64,000 bases of DNA from Alentia gelatinosa (lineage: Eukaryota; Annelida; Polychaeta; Phyllodocida; Polynoidae), in NCBI GenBank assembly GCA_950022655.1, contig OX465580.1, positions 45,568,028 to 45,632,027 on the forward strand, given 5' to 3'. The position numbers and the translations under genes are program-made. The notes under the pieces are model-generated. The model saw only the letters and a list, made by a program, of their open reading frames with translations, was not told the origin of the DNA and did not search any database. Positions 21,691-33,833 of the stretch are shown in pieces. The stretch's first letter is position 1; every line of letters begins with the position of its first letter.

Positions 21691-24600
21691 AATGGAAATA
21701 ACATTATGCCTAACCGGCGGGTTAGGGGTAATGTGGGGTGGGCCCGGTCCTGGTTGCTACGGACGGACCTCCCCGGCTTACCGGGGCACCACGTGACCAA
21801 GTGCAGCTCACTCTGCTCACCGAGTGCTTGTCCTCACTCACCCTCAGTATGCTAGACTGTTCAGAACCACCGACCCACTCTACAAACAATACCCTTTTTC
21901 CCTTTCTTGCCTCTCTTATCGGCAAGTAGGGCTTTGAATCTATTTCTCGAGCAATCTCATCTTCATGGATATTTCAATAAAACATCTCAATAGCCATTGT
22001 CTCGGGTCCGTCTTAGTCATTAGCTCCAATATTGTATACGTTTCATAGATAAAACTCTTTGACACTCGCTTGCATGATGAGTTCAACAATTGTACAATGG
22101 CAAAACTATATATACTATGTAGCCCTTTTTCTAGGGTTAGCCGCCATTGATATAGATCGAGGTGGTCCCATATATGTTTTATCGAGTTTATAGCCTTTCT
22201 CTGGTATAGCCAATATTGAACCTCACCTCACTATTTGTCTGCCAATCTCACTGGCTGAGTCAGTGCAATATCCCGAGCCGCTGCCTACCATTATGTCGTG
22301 TCCTCTACAACTTACTACAAAGCCTCGTTCCACTGGCCTCAAATATTTACGAATTCCTCCTCCAGGGAGTAGAGATAGAATTTTAGAGATATATCATAGA
22401 TTTTTTCCTACTGCCAATATACCCAATCTCTGTCAGCGAAAGGACTGCCCTCACAAATGAAACATTGCTTACATTATACATTTACACATCCAGAGAAAAC
22501 AGTCAATCTCTCCCTACATAGTCATTGTGCCTTTCTCAAATATTGAGAAGTTCCATATTTTTGGCAGCAAATGCAGAAATGTAAAGTAATATTTGTCGAA
22601 CCCAAACGTTATAAGCATAGGTGAGAAATTTCGTTTCGATAAACCAAGATAAGCCAGAAGTAAAACTAGATATGAATTAGAAACATGTATCCCACCTTTT
22701 TCTAAGTGATCAATGATAGATCTACTCTGATAGAAGAACTATTAAAAATGTTATACTATAAAGCTTCAGTGACGTTCTATGGGTAGTCCGAGGGTACAAA
22801 GATACTTTCCTTCTTTTCAAAGTGTACTTTTATGATTTTGTAAGAAAAATGGAGAACTTTGTCTAGATGTGATTCGTTCTTAATTAGGAATGGCCACGTG
22901 CTGTTGCCCTGAGTAAACAGCTCTTTTAATCCACGGAACATTGGATGCTTTAACTATTCGATCCAATCCAAGGGTTTTAGTCTTCCATGCTCTTTCTTTT
23001 AGCAAAAGACTTTATTTTCTTTGGTCCGATTTAAGGGTCAAGGATAAAAACAACGAGTTCTCATTGGTGATGATCCCCGAGAATTCACTGAAAAGCCTTT
23101 GAAGGGAGAATCTTTAGTTCATCCACGGATTTGGGGTTTTATGAATGGAGTTATATCACCTACGAACTTTAAAAGTGTTAGGTTATATGCTGCAATACCT
23201 TGAGTGATTTCAGATTGCCTGATAACGTGTGCTAAAGTGTCTGTTGTTAAGATGAAAAAAAATATATATATAGTAAGACAAAGTATGAAGGATTCTTAAC
23301 TGGCAGGCCATGTATGCGTTAAAATATCATGCTGCAACAGTGACAACTTTCAGCATATAGTTGTGAACTAGGTAAATACATTTCCTCCCCTTTACTGCTG
23401 ATGATAACAGGATTGTTCTCCCACTGCAACTTGCTATTTGTGACTAATTTTAAGGATATGCTGGACGAAAGTTAGACTTGTCAATATTTATGCTACAATG
23501 GGCAGGACATGTATTACTACTACGCGAGGCATTAGTTGAGCATAGTGAGGAGCAGACCTGACCGGAGGGCACAGACATTGACAAGTCTAACTTGAGTTCG
23601 GTTTTATATTTATCCTACCCCGTCTCTATGCTCTTAGATTACTAGAATATAAATATCGACGTATACCAAGCAACCTTAAATGAGTGCTGGATATCCATTT
23701 GCTACTTGTTATTGTCGGAGCATTTTGCGGTTCACGGTTTTGCGGCGAAGTTATTACCTACGCGGCAGTGCTTCGGTTGGCTATAGGATATAGTTTGCGA
23801 TGGTTTTACTGTACATACTCAAATATTAATGCATAAGATGCTACAAATAGCGTCAACAAATATTAACGAATAAAAGATGATTATGATCATCAAGACTGTT
23901 GCTGAGGCTCTATTTCGACGTCGCTAAATCTATATGTCAATTTGGAATATGAGAAACAAAATATGAAAAGAAAATGATAAAAATGTTAATAAAATAATAG
24001 AAACATGGGGGGGAAAAAAAGGAAATGTTATTTCATAAATTCAGTACATATAGTCCTGGAAGATTTAAGAAGCTCCATATAATGTAGGAAGCATTGTGTA
24101 CCAATAGCTCAGTCTACAGCAAAAACAGCCTCTTAAATACGTAACAGTAGTCGGCAGTCAAGGGGGAATACACTATGTTGAGGTATGATCTGTCAAAGGG
24201 AAAATCAGAAGAGCAAATCACCTACTTTACTGCGTCTTTCTGCACAGACTCTCAAGGGCACCTTCTGCGTCCATTCGAACCTGCTCATGTATATATATTT
24301 AGTGTCAGAAGGGAAAAAGACGTCAAACCTATCCATTCTTTGAATATAATTACTTAGACTGGGTTAACCAAAGATTTAACGTATCTCCAACCAAGAGGAA
24401 ATGTATTAGATTCAATTGGTCCTCTATTAGAAATGTACAAGGATCTGAAAAATACATGAAGACAACAATGAACAAACCATAGAAATCTCGATTCATCAAT
24501 CTATTCGGTGATACCAGTTGATCAATGGTTGCCCAACAGTGTTATGCATCATATACCTGCATTACAAAGAGTCCGATACGAACTGGACACAAATATTTCA

Positions 24601-27600
24601 GTTGATTAGCAACTTTAGGTGTTTCTGACTTTTGAATATATACCATTGTGATGTGTTTTTTGTTGATGTTTTTATCCGTTTTATCAGCTTCCGATACTGC
24701 TGCAGGAAAAGGTCTAACAAAAAGGTTCTGATCGTAAATCAGGAGAATGTGTCCCGAGTTTTCCGGTTAGTAAAAACGTTGAGATGAGTGTTTGACTAGT
24801 GTTTGTTCTATAAGATTACCTTAGATGTTTATTATCACCATATTATTTTATTGTAGCTATCGTCATATATATGTCCTCCCAAATATAGCTAACTTGAATA
24901 TATTTCTTTTTTTTCCGGATTTCCGGCACGCAATGCCTTATTGTACCAACCCTACCTATTATTCAGATATCCTTTTAGCTAAGCATAAAATGAGATGTAT
25001 CATGATCGTTTCTATTGAAAAAATAAGTATACCGTGCATTGGAGTATTAGTTGTAGGAGTATTTAATAGATGACACAAACAAATTATGATATATGTATAC
25101 CAACTTAATACTGGTCATATATATTTATTTATCGGATGAATACAAGTGTTTTTCGTACAGTCTACTTGCGCTTAACCTTTATGGGTATTTTGATAGACCA
25201 AATAAGCCGATTAGGGTAATATGAGGAAAGGTTCCAGGACTGGCCATCTATAATTCACGATAACACTTTTCCCATAATTGGATACCTGGAACATCTGCTT
25301 TGGGCATATTCCCTATATTGAAGCTGCCAGCCGGACCATTCCAATTCTCCGGGGACATCAACAAATCTAGGTGAGAGATTCCAGAGAAGAATCAACCTCA
25401 ATAAATTGATTACTTAGAACAGCTCACGCCATGCCATTGTCTCGGGAGTGGGTGCTAATCTCCCAAAGACGTGGACGAACAACCATTTATTGAATTACGA
25501 CCCATCCTAGTTGGGTAGGCCGGCTTTAGAATCCAGAACAGAGCTTGCAGAGGGGCCAAATCTGTGGCTGGCATCCAATTTGTCGGATCGACTCGACTGG
25601 TCAACAAACCCCGCTAAGGTCTTTTTGATCCCCTTTGTAATAGTGCAGATGGTCATTCTTTGTAATTTATCTCCATATGTGTACGTTTTGATTAGTTTCT
25701 TTAGTAATGTATTCATGATGAATTGTATGTCATTCAATACGAGACACTGTGTTTATCACTCTCCTATCCTGCAGTTTACCCTAATTATTATTCAGAGAGG
25801 GAAACACACAAAGAATCTACGTCATGTTGATTTCCAGGTGTAATTAGTCGTGAAACCCTCTTCTACTTTGTCAGTAGAGCTAACAAGGTGTTATGAGCGT
25901 CAAACACAATCACCATTGAATGATGTTCTGATGCCTTAATTATCTCCTAAACGTTTCTGAGCCAGTGCTGATTACGAGCCATCGGATACTTCCAAAAGAT
26001 TTGATAATGAATCGTTACCTTTTATGAAATGATGATTGAGACAGATTGATGAACCTCAAGGCAAATTTATCCAAGTGTTCAGGTACTGGTTCTGTTCAAA
26101 TTTGATACTATGCAAACCTGATATGGTAGACTCCTGGAACTCTTGATGTTTAGCGTAGTAGACAATTCATCTACGTCACAGTAGTGTCCACTCTTTCAGG
26201 TTTCCACAATATATGGAATGCTATACTCTCCACAAAAACCCTCAGTGCTCTCGTTTGACGACGCATTAACCTCACATTGTTTGGGGCAGCCTGTCCACAA
26301 AACTGTCAATTATTGTTTATCTATTCAATCCTCTAGGTTAAACTAGATATTGTATGTAAATGACTAATTATTTGAGATAACCTTAGGAACCTCAGTTAAG
26401 CCAGTAGTAGAGTCATGTCCTCAGTAGGTCCATCAGGTAATCACGTTTCTTACATAAACTGAGTCCCATGGCTATCGACCCACCCCATGAACTATCATTT
26501 CCCGGGACATCAGATTACAGCCATCAGGGCAACACCAGCATTAATGTGACCACATATGGCAATCAGAACCACTCACGATCAAAGACCCGGCATATTTGTC
26601 CGCTCCTGGTGCGGGCGGGGGAGACCGGCATAGTGCCAGTGCCATGGCCGTGTCCGCATCAGGACCTGCAGCCAGTCGTCATTATAGGAGAGAAACAGCA
26701 GGCCAGGAGAGCATCATTCATATTCAGTTTGGGTCGGGCGTTAGTCGCAGGCACGGTCGGGTAGTCAGTGTGAGAATGGCTGAGCCAACACAGAGCTGTG
26801 TGCCGACCAACCACAATCACGACACCAATTGCGTGCAATGCATGGTATGTATCTCCCACTCCATTCCTGAAAGGCTCATGAAATGATTATTGCCACAATA
26901 AAAAGAAAAGTTCCCAAGTGCACTCCAGTCAGCACGTACGACTGTCATGCGTATTAATACAGGGAGCTATTGGAGCTGGTTGTGTCTCTGTACGCCAAAG
27001 GAAACGAGTCCGCGAGGGGCTTATGCAGATCAGGCCCGAGGGCGGTCTCCAGTGGGCGGAATGTGTATAATGGAGAAGCTGGCGGCGGTTCACCCCTTTT
27101 GGCAAGAGATGGGCGTCTTTTCTCAAGGGGTATTTGTCGGTCTCGTATGACAGGGGTAGGGGTATGAGGTCGGGGTGGGTGGCGTTACCCTTCTACATCC
27201 AGATTCGTGAAGGCTCCCAATAGCACACGCCATGCAGTATTCCCAACTCCGCAGCTATATAGAACGAATTGTATACATTATGACATAAGCTTTCATATCA
27301 CACCTATGATATATAGGTATAACGTATCAGGTGTGCTTAACCGTTTGACAACTGCACATCACCACCTGCGGTGCCCCTCCCCCCTCAACCAGCTTGGCCG
27401 TACCGTGCCTCTTCTTCTGAGACAACCCCAATGTTTTTATAACCATGCACAGAAAGGGCGAAATCCCCCTATTTGACCACGTTACCATGCATCATCCAAG
27501 ATAAAATCCTATACAAATCAATAAAAACAACATTGCACAGATAATATGCAGATTTTTATCAAACATTTATGGAATTGTTATTATGAATGATCCCTTAAAC

Positions 27601-28100
27601 CATCACCTTGCATGTTGCATGGAAATGTCTTCAGGCGTCGCTGATAAGGAGTTAATGGCGGGGCTTATATCATTTTGCTCCCGGTGTATGATTGGAGCCT
27701 TTTACGCAGTATTCCAATCACTGCCCTTGTGGAATGGTATCCCTGGGAGACTGCAGTTAGGTAGAAGATGAATCATATGCTTCATCAGAACATCGTATTT
27801 GATCTAATATTTGCAGACACAGCGGAATCAGCCAGCGTCTGGGTTTCTCTTATTGCGCTGGTCTGTCGGAATAGCAAAAGCTGACTAGAACTATCACTGA
27901 AAATATTTAGAGAGAATCCACAGATGTTTATGCCAGTTAACATTAACACAGTTACAAACTGTACTGGGCGAGGCCAAATGTAGCACTAATGGATATATTT
28001 ACTCATAGTCAGGTCTAATAAGGTCAAAATAGTTTTGCAGTGGGCGAAAGTGCCAAACTTGTTCAATATATATAGGGAAGGGTAAAACTTTAAATATTTT
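21691..28100. other. Gene-poor DNA
   Basis: No protein motif was recognised over about 6.4 kb. A GC-rich patch at 21700-21930 and another at 26580-26860 stand out. The second has frames of 98 and 96 residues (26468-26764, 26596-26886) without any motif; they may be decayed element sequence. Most of the rest is AT-rich with only short chance frames. Confidence 0.5.
23468..23593. repeat. Short inverted-repeat element
   Basis: AAGTTAGACTTGTCAAT at the left is matched exactly by ATTGACAAGTCTAACTT at 23577-23593, 17 bp each, with about 90 bases between. Just outside the right end is TTTATCCTACCCCGT, a string also found next to the foldback element at 55977. Confidence 0.65.
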
Positions 28101-28212
28101 CTCTAACTCAAAAAAATATTCCTACTGGAGAAGTGTTTTTAGCCATTTTTCAATATTGTATACTGGCAGGGATGGACAAATAAGTAATACAGTGACATAA
28201 TGAGCATTTACA

Positions 28213-29526
28213 TTGAGCAAGATTTTATACTGCTCTTCTGTGTTATACACCCCAGATAGAGTCTTTATAGAATTCCGTAAAATAGTAGCCACTTTTATAT
28301 GGGGAAGTAAGAGTAGCAAGGTCTCCTTCAAGGTACTCAGACAACCGATAGAGCTGGGTGGTCTGAAATTGTTGGATATCAAAATTATGTATGAGGTGTC
28401 CAGATATAAATGGATTTCACGTTTATGCAAAGATGATTTCTTACCATGGACATTGTTCTTCAGAGTCTTTGCTGGTATTAACACCTCAATTTGGGAATTC
28501 TTTTTGGAGAAGGTGGAATTCAGGGCTCCCACTGAACTACCGAAGTTTTATAAACAAATTATTAGACAATGGAAAGTCCTGTACAACAAGTCCCCAACGA
28601 GTGAGAGAGAGAAACAGAACAACCCTCTCTTGAACAACATGTTTATTTGCTGGGACTGGGAGGTAGAGATCCTGCTTATTCGCACATGGAAAAGGGCAGG
28701 CATAGTTCAGGTCCAAGATCTGATACGGAACAAAAGATTTATGACAAAAGATGAGATTGAGGCTGTATATCAGGTCAAGTGTGATGACTCAATGTGGGCC
28801 AAAGTATATAATGGCATTCCATGGGTGACTAGTATGTCTTTTGATGATTTTAAGTCAGATTCTATGAGCCTTATGATTGGAGATAATGGTGGCGGCTCTT
28901 TTAATGCATTATCTTGTAATAATAAGATGTATAATTTTTTGCTGGCGAAAGAAAGAACAATCTCACCAGGCATGACCTTCTGGAAGGAAAGAACCAAGAA
29001 CAGACTTCTTTCGGACAAGGACTGGGCGGGCCTGTACAGAAATGCCTGCCGTGCCACAAGGGAATCAAAGTTACAGTCTTTTTTCTTTAGGATTATTCAT
29101 AGGGTGATTCCCACAAATCGCTACTTGTTCCAAATTAAGGTGCTGTCCTCACCTATTTGTTCTTATTGTGAGGAACAAGATTCTATAATCCATTTCTTTG
29201 TAGAGTGCCCTGTAGTGATGTTGTTTTGGGAACAGGCAAGGAACTGGCTGAAGACATGTTCTAAACTGGTCTTGGGCCTTGACCCGATAGATCTAATTAT
29301 TGGCACCACCAATAAAGGTAGCCTCGCCGAAATAACTAATTTTATATGTCTCCATGCAAAATACTATATTCATTGACAAAAACTTTTTCACAATAGCAAA
29401 CTGTCAGTATATGATTGGAGCATTGAACTCCGCAACAGTCTATGTGTAGAAAAATATATTTGTAGTTTGATGGGAAAACAGGACCGTTTTGTGAAATGGA
29501 AGGAGATATTGGAAGCCATGATGTAG
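28213..29526 (+). pseudogene. L1-like LINE ORF2, C-terminal part
   Basis: A 387-residue frame begins inside the RT thumb region (FRKIVATFIWGSKSSKVSF, IELGGLKLLDIKI). It runs through a conserved linker to RIIHRVIPTNRYLFQIK and a zinc-binding motif CSYCEEQDSIIHFFVEC (C-X2-C-X7-H-X4-C), which are the marks of the L1/Tx1 clade C-terminus. A TGA at 29374-29376 interrupts it, but the same frame continues with VYDWSIELRNSLCVEKYI and ends KWKEILEAMM at 29526, as L1-clade proteins do. The 5' two thirds (endonuclease and RT palm) are absent, consistent with 5' truncation on insertion. Only one stop is seen in over 430 codons, so the copy is fairly young. Confidence 0.85.
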
Positions 29527-30437
29527 TCCATGCTATGTGCAACCTCAGAGGCCAATGGGGTCTGAGATCCTGCTACGATACGGGTTTGTCAACAATTAGT
29601 TTTAAGCTGTTAACATTGGGGGATGAGGTATTCGTTTAAGACATTACTCTCCTAATCTCACATCTCGCTCATGTTTTTATGTGATGTCTTTTATAATGAT
29701 GTCCCTTGTATTGTATTGTTACACGTCCTGTGTTTCGACTTGTACTGATTTTATTTGGTCCTTTGAAACCTCCTCTCCACATGAAGAATAGTTATGTAAC
29801 ATGAACCTGGACTACTGAAATTGCTTCTCTAAACTTGTCACCCACATGAAGAATAGTCAGGTAACACAAACTTGGACTACTAAAATTGCTTCTCTAACTT
29901 GTAACAAACTTTCTATGGTAGCTAATCAAATGTAAAATGCTGATGAGATTAGGCCAGAGGTCGATTACACACTATGGAGGTTATGGTGGTCCTTTGGTCC
30001 TATTTACGACACCTTGATTTCTTCACGTCCTATTTGCTGTTCATGTGTAATGTCATATGTTTCTGTATTGTAATGTCTGTCTACTTGTAAAATACCAGAA
30101 GGGAATCAGGTCATCCCCACAAAAATTTCCGAGCAGCCAGACGTAGCAGAATTGTTTCCTAAGAGAGTGAGGTTCTTATCAAATGATTATAGTGCAATGA
30201 GATTGTTCATGTGTTGATTTTTTTTCTTACAGAGGAAATTGTGCAGCGTTGGAGGGGTGCACATGTAGCTAGAAGGATATACTATTGTTCATCGTGGGAG
30301 CGAACACATGTTAACACCAATGGGTTTATGCTAGTTTTGAACAGGGAGAATGAACTGTGTAATTAAATCATGATACTGAATAAAAGAGAGCGCTGCTCGT
30401 TTGAGAAAAAAAACAAAACAAAAAAAAAAAAAAAAAC
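29527..30437 (+). mobile_element. 3' UTR and poly(A) tail of the L1-like LINE
   Basis: A non-coding stretch of about 880 bases ends in AATAAAAGAGAGC and an interrupted A-run at 30405-30437. It contains two tandem copies of about 68 bases at 29779-29845 and 29850-29912 (CCACATGAAGAATAGTYAKG, then CTACTRAAATTGCTTCTCT). The tail fixes the plus orientation and the 3' end of the insertion. Confidence 0.75.
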
Positions 30438-30589
30438 TATCACAGGTCAAACAAATGAATCCAATTCATTTCAATCAATCAACCCTTCCACCTGCGATGC
30501 TTTCCTGAACAGCACTTATCCAGCACTGAGTGCATGTCTTAGGTAAATTTCCTTATGCAGTTATTTTTGTACACTGCATGTGAACCACT

Positions 30590-31140
30590 ATTTTACATAT
30601 ACAATGTATGCGCCCAGCGTATATAAGGTGTATTGGCGTATACAAGGTTGTCCTATTCCACGTGTGTATACATACGCCTCATCTGTAGGCACCTGATTAA
30701 TATATACACTTGATTCATATATAGGCCTGATTCCGTTGTACTTACACCACTATCCAATAGTTCCGATCTTTGCTACTTGGGGACACTACTGGTAGCATAT
30801 TTCATTTTCCATTAACCATTCAAGTCTGTATTATATGAAAATACAATCTTATATTACCAATTTATTTTTATAAAACCTTTATAACTATAAATTGATTAAT
30901 TACACATAATAAACCCTGCATAATGAAACCGTTTTTTCCCAATAGATTTTACTTTCAAAACACCACTCTTCTGAAGTCATACTTTGGGTACTGTATATAT
31001 AACACAATGTCTGATCAGATATCAATCTATACCAACTTCAACTCCTACCGTCGCCTATCCTTTGCCTAACCCCCGCCCAACCCACCAACCCCTAACCCTG
31101 GCCTCCCCACCTGCCCGCCTGCGTGGTGGCCTCAGTGGTG
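30590..31140. mobile_element. TACGCC-family foldback element, copy 1 (partial)
   Basis: It starts with GTATATAAGGTGTATTGGCG and TACATACGCCTCATCTG, then has a segment of about 280 bases (CAATAGTTCCGATC... to CTTTCAAAACACCACT) that is shared almost base for base with 60660-60900. It leads into a C-rich region with CCCCGCC/CCTAACC words at 31065-31110. The right arm seen in the other copies is missing. No coding potential. Confidence 0.65.
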
Positions 31141-31373
31141 TGTAGATCTAAGGGCCCACCCCCCTCCCTACACTCATTCAACTAGTCCGTTTACAGACCA
31201 CGCTGCCTAATGCTTACCGTCCGTAAGGGTCTAACAGGGCAAGGCACCTATTTGCCTGTTCCCTCTGCCTGATGGAAGGAGGGAATTTCGTGATTGGCTG
31301 TTCTAATTTTAGCGCCAACTCAAGCCACTAGTTACTGGCAAATCAGTCAGGCAGCTTAGCGCCAGCGAAGGCA

Positions 31374-31630
31374 GGAATTCCTGACTCAAAATGGCAGCCC
31401 ATAACAGTCTCAATTTGAGCTTGTGTGCCTTGGCCCTGGCAACAACAGACTGTACTAGAGTCTATCACTCAACCAACACTGAAGTCCTCGGTCACATTCG
31501 CTCACCTCACGCTCCCCCTCCCGCTATCGCTCCTGCTATAGACTGTAGTACGTCCCGTTGTCGCCAGGGCCAGGGCACTCATGCTCTCAAACTGGGACTG
31601 TGAAAGGCTGCCATTTTAAGTTGGAATTCC
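31374..31630. mobile_element. Foldback (hairpin) element, 257 bp
   Basis: Left GGAATTCCTGACTCAAAATG and right, in reverse complement, GGAATTCCAACTTAAAATGG start a palindrome. The arms continue through GGCAGCC, ACAGTC, TTTGAG and TGGCCCTGGC to a loop near 31490-31510. The arms are about 115 bases with scattered mismatches and small gaps. The 70-residue frame inside is a by-product of the symmetry. Confidence 0.75.
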
Positions 31631-32058
31631 CACTGGTGTATCCCAGTAGGCAACGCGATAATGGCGGTTCGCCGGGTCCCAGCTTCTATAACTGACTTGC
31701 CAGCAATCAGTTTCTTGCACATGCGCACTAATATGTAAACAAACCAGAGACAGTGGTAGCTTTCAAGTCGGAAAACGGTTGCAAATCTAAAACGAAGTCC
31801 TGCATTTATGATCCCCTAGGCTAATTACTGAAGCATTTTGTGTGTGTATGTGTACGTCAAGTGTGTGGTTCGGAAATTTGGATTCGGGCGTAACTTTCCC
31901 TGGCGGTTTCAATGATGTTTAAATCGTTCAGATCCGATAATTAGATCTGTATTTATAAGACTTTGAAAAGCGGGAACCGTTCGACGCTTACCCGCGAACG
32001 TAAACCTAAAGTGTCATGTCAACTCCATATTCCGGAGCAGCGGCTCACCTAGTCGTGG

Positions 32059-32116
32059 GCGACCCAAACAGTACGTTCCCGTATTTCCAAATACGGGAAC
32101 GTACAGTTTGGGTTGC
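32059..32116. repeat. Perfect short hairpin
   Basis: GTACGTTCCCGTATTT is followed by CC and its exact complement AAATACGGGAACGTAC. The symmetry continues outward through ACCCAAAC with single mismatches. The 58-bp structure could fold as DNA or RNA; no gene context suggests a terminator. Confidence 0.75.
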
Positions 32117-32339
32117 CACAACTATATGGCCTGTCATACTGTTACGCGCGGTAAGGCGAACACAGCATCAGTCCGTCGGCCTGACAGTGAGACTGACGCC
32201 TTCCTCACCTGTACACCAACAGACACGGCAGCGGACACGGATGCGGCCGTGTGTAGCAGCCAACTTGCTTCAAACTCTATCCCTAACCCTGCCTTGCCTC
32301 TAACCTGACCGCATGATTGTGGGGTGGATGTTTCTGACA

Positions 32340-32968
32340 GTTATTTGCAAATTATTTGCTCTGTTGAATTATAAACAAAGAGTGTAGACTTTGTCAGGAG
32401 TATATTGCACTCGTGAGTCACACAATGTAAACACCAGCCACTGAGATTCCCACTTGTTAAACTAATGCTATAAATAGAACAACGAATCACGATATTCCCT
32501 CTGCGCGTAGGGGACTGGCCAATGATAGCCATGCGTAATATACCAGACTTCAAAACATTTAAATCCCTAACCAAAAATAGATTAAAGGCTAGTACTAACC
32601 ATTAATTTAATTACCAAGAAAGTCTCCTATGAGTGCCTAGTTCTCAAGTCATACTTAAATATTGAATCAAGTTCCGAAAATGTTAGTATTAGTGATATAC
32701 TATATATGTAGTGTGATATGTTCCTTATTGTTTGTGTTATGAGTGCCCAGAATTGTGTATTGGACATTCCTTCTTTCCTTTTATCTTATATCTTGGCCAA
32801 AAAGTATTCTACTAAGTACATGGTAGGCTAGATCATGAAAATCAGTTGCTCGTGACTGAGATCTCAGCCCCTTTAATCATCCCGGGTTTTGTACCATGGT
32901 TGTAGAAACAATTGTTATGTATCAACTTTGATGAATGAAGAAAGATTGAAAAAAAAAAAAAAAAAAAG
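32340..32968 (+). pseudogene. Possible LINE 3' end with poly(A)
   Basis: A frame ending at about 32603 reads PDFKTFKSLTKNRLK, like the last residues of many CR1/Jockey-type RT proteins (W-N-x-LP...FKxxLK). It is followed by about 340 bases without a frame and an A-run at 32949-32968. The protein similarity is short, so this is tentative. Confidence 0.35.
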
Positions 32969-33169
32969 CCGAAGGCGGCGCGGTGCGTGGATGGACTACT
33001 CCCGCTACCGCTAGGCGGGGGATAGGCGGGACTGGATTCAAGTCGGCGGCCTCTGTGAGAAGTCTGCGCCTGGACCCCGCCTACTTAGGACTACCGTTAG
33101 GCAGGGGTTAGGCGGGGGCTAGGCCTTAGAATGCTGGATTAATATATCCTGAAAATGATGATTTATTGT

Positions 33170-33710
33170 TCTCTGGAAGGTTGAAAACAGTCCTAGTGTC
33201 TACATATACATTTCTCCTATGAACGTTGTAAGTTTGGTGACCTTGCATGTATTTCCAACTGTTTTACAGTTGCTTCTGTGTAGACAAAAAATACCGGTTC
33301 CGGGCGGAAGGTTGGGGGTAATGTTGGAAAGAAATTTAAGGTGTCAGGTATAGGCCCAGGTGGTAAAGGAAATTGCTCCTTACCTTTCCAAAACCATTTG
33401 TTTCATATAGTAAAGACGCGAGTCATCTGTTGGTTGGTGTTACTGGTGGTTGTGGCCAAATTAACCGAGTCCTTTTACTTCTTCAAAATTTCAACTTGTA
33501 TTTTTCTTAATCATGATTCTGCAGCTAACAGGCTATATGGTTCCCTGTATGGAAAAAGAACAGTCATGGTGTCTACATGCACATACACGTTTCCTGTGAA
33601 CTTTGCAAGTCCTGATTGCCTCTGTAAACATGTCTTTTGAACTGTGGTACAGGTGCTTTTCTATGGACATTGCAAACTAGTCCCATGCACAAGGTTGGGG
33701 GAACGTCCGA
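33170..33710 (+). repeat. Diverged direct duplication, period about 370 bp
   Basis: GAACAGTCATGGTGTCTACA at 33558 resembles AAAACAGTCCTAGTGTCTAC at 33184. Both are followed by CATACA-type sequence, TTTCTCCTATGAACGTTG or TTTCCTGTGAACTTTG, and later a GGTTGGGGG. Similarity is perhaps 70-75% by eye. A GC-rich AGGCGGGGGTTAGG-type stretch precedes it at 33010-33125. Confidence 0.5.
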
Positions 33711-33833
33711 ACCTTATATTGATTCACTCAGCAGTATAGTATGGACCCGTATTTCCAGATATAGATAGCCTTGTACAGTAGGGATGTATTATTTGTACTT
33801 TGGCGAGATGTGACTGTACAGTAATTCCAGCGA

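Noticed and set aside
21691..21930. Terminal repeat of the DIRS-like element matching 15020-15250
   Set aside because: Both are pyrimidine-rich and GC-rich, but I could not align more than short words; not enough to call a repeat.
28122..28532. Minus-strand 136-residue frame
   Set aside because: It is antisense to the L1-like ORF and has no motif.
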